Source: Labia minor
Taxonomy: Eukaryota; Arthropoda; Insecta; Dermaptera; Spongiphoridae
NCBI GenBank assembly: GCA_963082975.1
Contig: OY720344.1
Location: 94,431,228-94,495,227 of the forward strand
Direction of reading: 5' to 3'
Length of the DNA: 64,000 nucleotides
Shown one piece after another: positions 46,845 to 57,112 of this stretch. Under the pieces are notes generated by a model. It saw only the letters and a list, made by a program, of their open reading frames with translations, searched no databases and had not been told where the DNA came from. Made by a program: the position numbers and the translations under genes. Position 1 is the first letter of the stretch; each line of letters begins with the position of its first letter.

Positions 46845-47667
46845 CAGTAGAAGTCGATTAGTCCGGCTTCCAACAGTCCGGAATGCCCAATAGTCCGGCA
46901 TCGCTCCGGAAAATTGTAAAAATTTTGGTTTTCTTCAAAAGTGTGTCTTTAAAGCAAATAAAAACGCTCGAGAGCTATTCCCCTTTTGTGATAGGTAAAT
47001 CTTCAAAACCCAGGGCTTTTAAGAATGCACACTTGCCAGTTCAATACTATACTCAAACAAATGCGTGGATGACTGCGTCCTCTTTAAAGACTGTTTTTTT
47101 CACCATTTTGTGCCTGAACTGAACTTTGAATCCTTCAAAAGCCTTGGTCTACCACTAGATACTAAAGCCATCCTTCTTTTGGACAATTGCAAAGCTCACC
47201 TGCCAGTAGATGAGTTAGTTTGTGGGAATATTGTTGCTACTCTGCTCCCACTTAACATAAAATCTTTGATTCAACCCATGGACCAAGGGGTTATACAAAA
47301 TTTTAAATGCTTTTATAGAAGGTCTTTTATTCAAGGCCTGTTAAATGACTACTGTGACTAGCTACAGTGCTTCAGAAAAATTATTGATTTCCATATCATT
47401 AGAAATAAATTTTATACTAAACGCCAAAAGTCAAGAAAACAAAAAGACATTCGTGACTTTTTTAAATCAAAGTGAAATATTTTTTACAGTACGTGTACAT
47501 ACATTATATGAAATGTAAGATAAACTTTGTTGTATGTATTTGCATACTGTATTTTTAGTTTAATTATTAACCTAAAAGTTCTTATAATTACCGCCCGATA
47601 ATCCGGAATTTCCGATAATCCGGCACCGAGCCGGTCCCGAACGTGCCGGATTATCGGACTTCTACTG
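46845..47667 (+). mobile_element. Tigger/pogo-type DNA transposon, internally deleted
   Basis: Inverted ends cagtagaagtcgattagtcc and ggattatcggacttctactg, with TA duplicated at both edges (46843-46844 and 47668-47669). The size is 823 bp against about 2-3 kb for complete Tigger elements, so much of the transposase gene is missing. Subterminal ATCCGG and GTCCGG repeats line both ends. Confidence 0.88.
46883..47361 (+). pseudogene. Tigger transposase remnant (DDE domain)
   Basis: Two overlapping frames remain. The second gives [20 protein letters not shown], which holds the DNCxAH catalytic block. It continues [20 protein letters not shown] and [15 protein letters not shown], the standard Tigger/jerky DDE ending with the last acidic residue in MDQG. 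The DNA-binding half and the first catalytic Asp region are absent. Confidence 0.8.
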
Positions 47668-48098
47668 TATCTCGCAATTTAAATTGGATTAAATAACATA
47701 ATATATTATATTTAAATTAAATTTAATTAATTATAAATTAAAATTAATAGATAATATTTATTAAACCAGCGCATGTTTGGCCCTTTGTTGATGGCACCAC
47801 GTCACTTGTTGGAGTGTTGCAGTGTTAAAAAATTAATTCTGGTACTTTCAGCGATTCAATCAAGCTGAAATTCTATATATAGCAGTTTTATACAATTTTT
47901 AATCACGAGAAAAACTATCAACATATATCTTTATTTTTACGGGCACTTTAGAGGAAAAAAATCAAAACGTAGGTAATGACCCTTTTCCGGCTGAGCTACA
48001 TTTCTCAAAAGTTGACACAAAACTACGAATTTTGAATAATGCCTATGTTCCAAATTTCATGATTCTAGCTCAAACCGTTTTTGCGTAATGTCGTAACG

Positions 48099-48540
48099 CA
48101 GAGGTTCTTAAACTGTGGTCCGTGGACCCCTGGGGGTCCGCAAAGCCATCGTACAGGTGCACGAGAAAATTATGAGTCAGTTAAAACTTTATTTAATATA
48201 AAAGGAGCGATGGCATGGCTTTGTGAGGAAACAGAGATCAAATACCCAAATTCAACGAAATGTGCAAGAAAACTATTGCTACCGTTTCCATCTTCATATT
48301 TAGCTGAATTTTCTTTCTTCAATATTATAATTTCTAATAAAATGTGTTCTACAATATGCAAAAAAATCGTCATTCACCAATCACTGTTAGAAGTATTCAT
48401 CATATATCCTTGTTCTTATGAGATCGTAAGCCAGAAATTAACTAATAAAATGACGCAAAGTACCTAAAGTTGGGATGGGGTCCGTCAAAAAAATTTTTTC
48501 AAATGGGGGTTCGCGGAGTACAAAAGTTTAAGAACCTCTG
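48099..48540 (+). mobile_element. hAT DNA transposon remnant, nested in HINE copy 7
   Basis: Inverted ends cagaggttcttaaactgtgg and caaaagtttaagaacctctg are bracketed by an exact 8-bp duplication tcgtaacg (48091-48098 and 48541-48548), the hallmark of hAT. A plus-strand frame carries KCARKLLLPFPSSYLAEFSF, the C-terminal dimerisation region of hAT transposases. The element is 442 bp, so only the end of the gene survives. Confidence 0.9.
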
Positions 48541-49026
48541 TCGTAACGTAACGTTTTGTCTACATACATACATACATACATACCCACACACACAGATGGC
48601 GAGATAGTAAAAAATATACCTAGAAATAGTTTTTTATCTAATATTAAATAAAGAAAATGATTTTCAATTCAATTAAGATTCATTTTATTATATTATATTG
48701 ATACAATCATGAATCAATAAATAATTATTTATAAATGAACATTGATTAAATATTTATTCGTTAATTTATATTATATATATATAAGAATATATGCTATTCT
48801 AAACATAAAAACAAAAATATTAGAGAACATTTAATGAAAAATAAATTTATGTTTATTTCCGATTGTTTCAAACGAACATGTGCTTACATTTAAGACGAGA
48901 AAGAATAAAAAACATACTGAAGTGCATGAACCTATACACTCCTACAAATAATATAAGTAATGAAAAACACTAACAATATAATTATATAGTTGTATTGTAA
49001 TTGTAATGTAATTATACATTTTTTTT

Positions 49027-49541
49027 TACTATCGATGTCGAGATTTTGATGTTTTTGTACGTTTTGAAGGTTCCTGAGTCATTTTCACTTAGGTTGAAAA
49101 ATGTGTGTGTGTGTGTGTGTGTGTATGAATGTATGTATGTATGTATGTATGTAGACAAGATTACGCAAAAACGGTTGGTACTAGATTAATGAAATTTGGT
49201 ACACATGCATAATTCAAAATTCGTAGTTTTCTATCATTCTCATTCGGAAGATGACCATTACCTACCACGTTCTATTTTTTTCCTCTAAACTGACCATAAA
49301 GATAAAGATATATGTTAAGTAGTTTTTCACATGATTAAAATCTGTATAAAACTGCTATATTGAATCACTGAAAGTACCGGGATTAATTTTTAACACTGCA
49401 AATCAAAAGCCAAACACGCTGGTTTAATAAATATTATTTATTAATTTTAATTTACAATTTAATTTTAATTTAATTTAATTAAAATATAATATATGTTAAT
49501 GCAATTCAAATTTGCGAGATAGTCGAATGGAGAATCTCCAG
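49027..49541 (+). mobile_element. HINE copy 8
   Basis: Lacks the first bases of the 5' end (starts tactatcgatgtcgag) but keeps a TG/TATG tract near 49105-49150, the body and the 3' hairpin (gagaatctcca in place of the usual gagacactcca). Some body blocks are deleted. Confidence 0.72.
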
Positions 49542-49544
49542 ATT

Positions 49545-51370
49545 TTTTAATTAAATAAAGTTATAAATTTATTATTTATTATGCCTTAAAAGGTTTAACC
49601 ATCTGTCTTCCATCCTATTTCCAAAGATATTAGGCAAATAATTATTGTTAACTATTGACAAATTTTTATTGTTCTTGCTTTACCTTCATTCGCCTACATA
49701 TTGTTTATATAATACATTGATCGTAATTTTTTTATTCAGACATGTAAATTTTTTTAAAATTCTTTATAAGAAATACCACAATTGCTTATAAAAAATTATC
49801 TGCAGGTTTTTGATGCCTAATTATTGGACAACACTCACCCGATTGTTTAAAACGAACATGTTCGTAAAAGGTGGCATTTGATTATTTTCTAGTTTGTTGC
49901 TCGTATAAATAGTTGTTAAATTGTGTGATAAATCTTAAGAAATAGACTTTGCGATCCTATTTTACTTAGAAAGCAATATCACTGCAAAAATATATTCTAC
50001 TCTTGGTTTGGTCCAAATTTCGATGTCAAAGATGCACTACGCTATTGACAAGTCAAAAAATTGATAAAATTTTTCAACAAACGGCATAGTTAAAACATAA
50101 ACCAGATGACAGTTTTCAATCATTTGGAAAGAGGTTATATAAAGAAGCTCGATGGTAACTTTTTATATAACCCAATATAATTAATTAATGAAAAAGATGA
50201 TGTTCTATAACTATGAATAATTACTTTTTCCTTTAAAATTAAAATCTATAATTTTTAGAACATCTCTAACTAGAAAGTTAATATCACTTTCCGAAAAGGG
50301 ATGTTTTGATCTTCTAATTTAAAAATTTAAATTAGTTCCTATTTAATTATTTCAACTATATTAAGGTAGCATTAATTTGCACATTTTTTACGATCTGCTT
50401 TTATTATAAAAATAATTTTTTTAAGTCAATTTTTTTTATTATCAATTAGTAATGAAAATGCGTCTTTATATATATATATATATAGTTATATAATACTCTA
50501 AATACTAACATATAAACTGATATAAACGGATTAAAGGAGAAATATGATAAGGAAACGTTTTTTTACTGTATTTTTTTTTTCTCAAAATGTATATATCTTT
50601 TATGTAAATATAGGAAAATGTATATTTCAAGCCCCAAAGTTAGGGACGGGAAAACATAATAAATTAATATTCTATCTTGAGATTACGGAATGATCCAAAA
50701 AAGGGGCTGCCGTGATTGACTATTTGTTATTCTCTGAGCGTAAAAGGGCTTTCCTTCAACAGCCTCGTGTTCGTCCTCTTTTTGTCATTTTCATGATTAT
50801 ATATATATATGTAAAATATTTATAGTTACCTCTACCTACTTATATCACCCTCTAGCGGACATCTAATTACTCATTTATTATTTATCTATTTATATGTGTT
50901 ATCGACATTTAATTTACTCATTTTATTATTTATCCATTTGTATATATTTTATTTATAAACTTGTATAATAATTTAAAAGAAATAAACTTGAAAATTAATT
51001 TGTAAAATAATAACAACAGAATTTATTATATCCAAAAAGGAATAATTAATTTTCAAGTATTTTACATATATATAAACCTAAACTTATAATAATTTATTTT
51101 TTATCTTTTTTTATCTTGTTTTACTATTAAAACTTCGTCAATGATGTTTTTTTATAACAATTTTTAAAAAATAAGCATTTAAATACTATAAATAATGTGA
51201 TAATATAAATTGGTTTTGTATTTTATTTCACATAATTGATTTATAATTCTAATTGGGTTGAGAACCCATATTATAAAATCTAAAAGTACTCTCAATGCAC
51301 TAGTTTTTTTATTTTTTCAATATGTCTTTTATATAAAAATATAAAATTTTATGTGACGATTTTACTTTTT
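49545..51370. other. Mostly AT-rich stretch, nothing firm
   Basis: Two patches are less AT-rich: 49850-50160 (frames interrupted by stops, vaguely transposase-like) and 50690-50790 (gattgactatttgttattc, ggctttccttcaacagcctc). Neither could be assigned. The rest is A/T filler with short (AT)n runs. Confidence 0.45.
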
Positions 51371-51373
51371 TTT

Positions 51374-51978
51374 TACATCTCGTTTTGCGATCACGAGAAT
51401 TTTCGATTTCGAGATTTTGATGTTGTTATACGTTTTGAAGGTCCCTGAGTCATTTTCACTAAAGTTGAGATGTATCTCTCTCTGTGTGTGTGTGTATGTG
51501 TATGTGTATGTAAACAAGATTACGCAAAAACGGTTTGAGCTAGATTAATGAAATTTGGTACACGGGCATTCAAAATCGTAGTTTTCTATCAACTTTTTAG
51601 AAATGTAGCTCATTCGGAAGAGGACCATTACCTGCTACGTTTTCATTTTTTTTTCCTTTAAACTATCCGTAAAAATAAAGATTTATGTTTAATAATTCTT
51701 CACATGATTAAAAATTGTATATAAAACTGCTATACATAGAATTTCAGTTTGATTGAATCGCTGAAAGTATCGGAATTAATTTTTTAACACGTTGACTGTC
51801 AATCACTCGCCAGCACGTGACGTGGTGCCATCAACAAAGAGCCAAACACGCGCTTGTTTAATAAATATGATTTATTAATTTTAATTTATAATTTAATTAA
51901 TTAAATTTAATTTAAATATATAATATATGTTATTTAATCCAATTATATTTGCGAGATAGTCAAGTGGAGACACTCCAG
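51374..51978 (+). mobile_element. HINE copy 9
   Basis: Starts tacatctcg and 'ttgcgatcacgagaatttt'. It has a CTCT/TG tract near 51475-51510 and runs complete to 'gcgagatagtcaagtgg', the hairpin and ccag. Confidence 0.78.
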
Positions 51979-51979
51979 A

Positions 51980-52718
51980 TTTCTTTTTAAAATCCTATGC
52001 TTCAATAATGAGTTTGTGAATTTCTCGTGAATTGAAACTAGCTGTCGGAAAAGCTTAAGTTGCAACTCGTTAGGATGTAGAAAGATAGGTTAAGAGGAGA
52101 TAGGTAGTGTAATGGAGAACAATAGGTTGAGATTAGCCTTTGTGTATTGATCTCATAAATAACTATCTCCACTCGACAAAATGGAAAATAATACAATCTA
52201 CCGCCCCTTAAAGAGAGAGATAACTTATCAACGAGTAAAATATATAATACTTCATCTGGTTCAGATTATTTTAATATTTAATTGAAAATTTAATTATGTT
52301 ATTTTTCTTACAAATACTCAAAATAATATAATTCAATTTAATAAAATTCTCTAAGATTATGTTTTTAAAATAAAAAAAAATACATATAATAAAATCAAGA
52401 GTTAACTTTAGACATATATTTTTTCAAAATATAAACAAAAAAACAAAACAAACATCTTTACTTAACATTGCTTTAATCTCTTGTAAAAACTGGTTGAGCG
52501 GGCAATTGTTTTTTACGCTAAAAAACTTTATATAGTATATCTCAAATATAAATAAAGTTTTTGTCTGTACGTTGCTTGGAAATTCAATTTTTTTTATCTA
52601 TCTTTACTCTTCCCAGACTGGAGAATATAAATATTTTGTTTTAAATTTTACATGTTTTTTCTAGTGATATTGTGATTAAATACCTCGATTTTATTATGAA
52701 TAACCTTTATAGTATTTT
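51980..52718. other. Non-coding stretch between HINE copies 9 and 10
   Basis: AT-rich. A patch at 52010-52160 (gctgtcggaaaagcttaag, ggttaagaggagatagg) is less so but gave no match to a known family. Confidence 0.45.
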
Positions 52719-52850
52719 TACTATCTCGCCAGAGATAGTATTGCGATCACGAAAATTTTCGATGTTGAGATTTTGATGTTTTTATACGTTTTGAAGGTTC
52801 CTGAATCATTTTCACTAAGGTTGAGAAAAATGTCTGTGTGTGTGTATGTA

Positions 52851-52911
<61 letters not shown>

Positions 52912-53364
52912 AGACAAGATTACGCAAAAACGGTTTGAGCTAGAATGATGAAATTTGGTACATGAGCATTATTCAAAATTCGTAGTTTTCTATCAACTTT
53001 TGAGAAATGTAGCTCAACCGGAAGAGGTTCATTACCTACAACGTTTTGATTTTTTTTCCTCTAAAGTGACCGTAAAAATAAAGATATATGTTTAATAATT
53101 TTTCACATGATTAAAGATTGTATAAAACTGCTATATATAGAATTTCAGCTTGATTGATTCGCTGAAATTACCAGAATTAATTTTTTAACACTGCAATTCT
53201 CACGCGCCAACATGTGACGTGGTGACATCAACAAAAAGCCAAACATGCGCTGGTTTAATATTTATTATTTATAATTTATAATTAATTAAATTTAATTTAA
53301 ATATAATATATTATGTTATTTAATCCAATTCAAATTGCGAGATAGTCGAGTGGAGACACTCCAG
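52719..53364 (+). mobile_element. HINE copy 10, full length
   Basis: The cleanest copy. It has the 5' palindrome 'actatctcgccagagatagt', a long TG tract (about 52833-52910), the full body, subterminal AT-rich text and the 3' end 'gcgagatagtcgagtgg', hairpin and ccag. The open frame of repeated Thr-His over the CA strand of the tract is an artefact of the microsatellite. Confidence 0.82.
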
Positions 53365-53573
53365 CTAATTTTCCTAGAAATACCTATATATATTTGAACA
53401 TCTATTTTTCTGTTCATATATTCAAATAGTAATTAATTTTTTGTATAAAAACTTTATTTAGGAAATATTTTAAGATCTCCCGCCTTATAAATTCCTTATT
53501 CATCAATTTCTTGAATAATGTTTATTTATTTTTATATATATATAATTTACGTTATATAAATTATAAATACATA

Positions 53574-54483
53574 CAGGGTCCGCCATGTAACATTTTTTTT
53601 AAATGCAATAAAACAAAAACGGTTGGATGAATTTTCAAATTTATTTTTTCATAGTGCAGTTTAGACCTTCCAATTATTTATGAAATACAATTTCTTTCAA
53701 ATCGCTGCCTCGGCTGGTCTTACAGTAGGCCATTGAAGGGAAGCTGATTTTGGCCAAAAAAATCATCTTTTTCGGATGAGGCGCATTTCCTTATTTTCGG
53801 ATACATCAACAAACAAAATTGCCGTATCTGGGGGACGGAAAACCCACACGTTATCAAGACCATTGCATCCTCAGAGAGTGACGGTTTGGTGTGGATTTTG
53901 GTCTGGCGGCATCATTGGGTGTCATTTTTCTTTGAAAATGAGGCAGGAGCCGCCGTTACGGTTAATGGCGACCGCTATCGCGCCATGATTTCTGATTAGT
54001 TGTTCCCGAAACTTGAAGAGGAAGACTTGGACAACATTAGGTTCTAACAAGACGGCGCTCGGTGTCACACAGCTAAACTTACAATCGATCTTTTGCGCAA
54101 TGTCTTCGGAGACCGAATTATCAGCAGAAATTCTGATGTCGTTTGGCCGCCTCGGAGCTCGATTTGACACCGTTAGACTATTATTTGTGGGGAGCCGTCA
54201 AAGACAAATGTTATGCAGACAAACCAGAGACAATTCAAACTTTGAAGGACAATATTCGTGCAGCCATATCTAAAATAGAGCCGTATACTATCACAAATGT
54301 ACTAAAAAATTGGACCGACCGTATGTCGTACTTCAAGGCCAGCCGAGACAGCCATTTGAATGAAATAGTATATCATAAATAATCGGAAGGTCTATACTTC
54401 ACTATGAAAAAATTAATTTGAAAATTCATCCAACCGTTTTTGTTTTATTGCATTTAAAAAAAAAATTTACATGGCGGACCCTG
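53574..54483 (+). mobile_element. Mariner-type (IS630/Tc1/mariner) transposon with long inverted ends, internally deleted
   Basis: A 910-bp element starting cagggtccgccatgtaac and ending with the inverse, TA on both sides. The inverted ends run over 100 bp ('aacaaaaacggttggatgaa', 'gaaggtctat..cactatgaaa'). The middle holds the C-terminal half of a transposase. Confidence 0.88.
53762..54382 (+). pseudogene. IS630/Tc1/mariner transposase, C-terminal half, frameshifted
   Basis: Pieces in changing frames read PQRVTVWCGFWSGGIIG, NGDRYRAMI, a QDGA-x-CHTAKLTID block with the second catalytic Asp, then DLTPLDYYLWGAVKDKCYAD, KPETIQTLKDNIRAAISKIE and LKNWTDRMSYFKASRDSHLN. The DLTPLDYYLWG block carries the last catalytic Asp. 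The N-terminal helix-turn-helix half is missing. From memory, close relatives are numerous in parasitic copepods, a resemblance worth testing when naming the host. Confidence 0.82.
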
Positions 54484-54489
54484 TATATA

Positions 54490-55658
54490 CTCGATTTTCA
54501 AAAAATTCCTCTAAATAGAATGAATATTACATAGTAAGTAATTATGAATAATTGGAAAAAATAATTTCTTATTAATTAATTATGATTATTAATATTAAAT
54601 AATTATATATTTGATATTATAATTAACTAAAGATTATTTGTCAATACCTATTATATGGTGTTACTTTGAGAATTAGTACTTTTTCTAACATATATTTAAA
54701 AAATTAAGTCATATATTTTCTTATTTCAACGGACCAGTCATCTAAGCACGTGTTTGGTCGAAATAGAGTGTGAATCTAGGGAAAAAAAAATATTATCGTT
54801 TTCTATGTAGAGAGAGATTGTAAAAGTAAGTTTGATATCCGGAATAGAGGAGCAATGTCATATATTCTGAGCTCTCCTTCCCCCCATTCCTAGAATGGAT
54901 AAAATGTTGATCGTAAATAAATATGATATATGAATAATCTGGGAAATTTTTTTGATAATATTTTTAAGATAAATTTCTTTAAAAAAGAAACGAGAAAATT
55001 ATTTCTGTTTTTTTTTTATTTTTGTTATATTTACATAATATACATCACAGTCTCTTTCTCTATCTCTATCTAGGTCTTATAATTTAATCTAATTAATCTC
55101 TGTCTGTGTCTTTTTTATTAATATAATTTTTTGTAACTACTATCAATGACACATCTTTGAACATACCATGTTTGTACTTTATTCGTTTCAAATAAACAAT
55201 AGAAAATATAAAAACAAACAAACATTTTGATAGAATTATTTTATTTATTTTATTTAAGGTAAATGATAATTTATATGGACCTTTTATATTAGAAGCGATG
55301 TAAGTCCATATTTTGTTGTTTCGATAAAATTAAAGGCTAGCATATTTTGTCAATTAAAAATATTGATTCATTATTTCAAGTTTGACCAAGATTTTATCAA
55401 TTTATCAGTATATTTATTGATTATAAAAATTTCTTTCAGGCGAATATAACTAAATATAACTAAAATAGTGTATATATAAAATAATACATACATTGTCTTA
55501 GCGATCAATTTTGGCATATTTTAAGATATTAAATATTAAAAAGTTTAATAAATTATATAATATCTCATGTTTTGAAAAAAAAAACAATGAACTTAAACCA
55601 TTTTCAAAATTACCGGTCCTTATCATTAATTTATCAAAATGTATCAAACCATTTATTA
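54490..55658. other. AT-rich stretch, nothing recognised
   Basis: A/T-dominated sequence, with a short C-rich patch near 54875 (gagctctccttcccccc). No exon or element could be supported. Confidence 0.5.
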
Positions 55659-55666
55659 ATTATAAA

Positions 55667-57104
55667 TAGGGCTCGGATTTATAGGCATTAAAAATCTTTA
55701 AAATAGGCAACTAAGCACTAAAAATTATTAAAATAGGCACTCAAAAAGGCATTTAATATAAAAATAGGCACTTAAAATTGCATTTTAAAAACAAAGTGAA
55801 ACTTGAAAATAATAGTAAAATATTGAGTGAAATTTTAAAATATGTTTATTGGCATGTTTATTTGTTTAAATATTTGGCATTACAATTTATTATTATGTAT
55901 TTTTCAAGATTCTCACTGGTAAAAGATTTCTCTATAATCTGAAAGAATTGTTTTATTTATTGAAAATGTGCGTTCAACTTCACAGGTGGTTAATGGACTA
56001 AATTTAAATTAGCCATTTCAGATGGTGTTAAATTTTCTTTTGCACAACTATATCCTGTACTACCCTCCAAAATTCCTGGTTAATCTTTATTATTGTCCAA
56101 CCAGCATTATTTTCTCAATTTTTTTAATAAGATCGAAGGCAATCGGACCAGGTACTTTTTTGATATTTTCTTAAAATCTCTGTAATATTTTTACAAACTC
56201 AATCAAAGAGAGATTTCTTGCTTCTAATTCTGTAATGGTTATAGGTATATTATTAAAATTACACTTTATATATGCTAAATCCGTTGTAAAATTAGATTCA
56301 CCTTTTATCCACTACCGAAATAAGACTTTTTTGGTTGATTTTTGGTTTCGGCATTGCTTGTCTCTTACAAATTTGACTTACTGGTTGCAATGAGAATAGT
56401 TTAGGTGAACTCCCCAAAATAGGCTTTAATTTGTTCATCTAGTCCAGAGGTTCCCAAAGTAGTCTATATCGACTCCCAGGGGTCTATGGCAGCCTACAAG
56501 GAGTCTACGGCAGCTAATAAAAAATTTGAGTGTCCATGAAATGAAAATGGGAGTCTACGATAGTAGATCTCAAGACTATTTACTTACAATATACTATCTT
56601 ACAATTCAAAAAAAAAGGTAAATTGTTTTTCCGACATGGCTCTTAAAACATTTTTGATTTTTTAATAAGGCTCTTAAAAAAAAGTAAAATTTTTTTTTTT
56701 ACGAAAAATCTATTTAGGGGGTCTACCCAAAACTGAAAAACATGGCAAGGGGTCTACGACACAAAAAAGTTTGGGAACCTATGATCTAGCCGCTAAGTGG
56801 CGACGAGGCGCCTGGCGCGACAAATGATTATTTCAAATTATTTTCTTGATTATTCAAAAAAAAATTTTAAATTTAGGATATCTATAGATCGTAAAAAATG
56901 AAAATTGGCTATTTGAACTTAAAATAGGCACTAAAAAAAGGCATTTATAAATGAAATAGGAACTAAACCCAGAATCGGCCAAAATAGGCATTCTAGGCAC
57001 TAACAAATACCTCTTCTTTTATTCAGAATTTCTTGAAACGTATACATATAATATTGACCTAAATTTTAAGCCATAAATTAAAAAAAGGCGAAATCCAAGC
57101 CTTA
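55667..57104 (-). mobile_element. hAT DNA transposon, degenerate, with a smaller hAT nested inside
   Basis: Ends tagggctcggattt and aaatccaagcctta are flanked by an exact 8-bp duplication attataaa (55659-55666 and 57105-57112). Both subterminal regions carry repeated AATAGGCACT and AAAGGCATTT words, which could be transposase-binding sites. On the minus strand near 55900-56010, PLTTCEVERTFSINKTILSD is the C-terminal hAT dimerisation block. The rest of the gene is decayed or deleted. Confidence 0.85.
56445..56783. mobile_element. hAT-type MITE nested in the larger hAT
   Basis: Ends cagaggttcccaaagtagtc and agtttgggaacctatg sit between atctagtc (56437-56444) and atctagcc (56784-56791), an 8-bp duplication with one difference. 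There is no coding capacity. It has repeated GGGGTCTA/GAGTCTAC words near both ends. Confidence 0.82.
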
Positions 57105-57112
57105 ATTATAAA

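Larger units (their letters stand above)
46823..48609 (-). mobile_element. HINE copy 7, interrupted by a Tigger and a hAT element
   Basis: Reverse-oriented copy starting ctggagtgtctcca and ending 'ggcgagatagta'. Its own sequence is split by two later insertions, at 46845-47667 and 48099-48540. Removing these and one copy of each target duplication restores the family consensus across both joins, so they arrived after the HINE. Confidence 0.85.

Noticed and set aside
49850-50160. Transposase-like text on the plus strand (FGPNFDVKDALRY, FFNKRHS)
   Set aside because: A faint resemblance to mariner C-termini, but catalytic motifs and inverted ends are absent and stops are frequent.
52721-52927. 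68-codon frame with a long Thr-His repeat
   Set aside because: It is the translated TG/CA microsatellite of HINE copy 10, not a protein.
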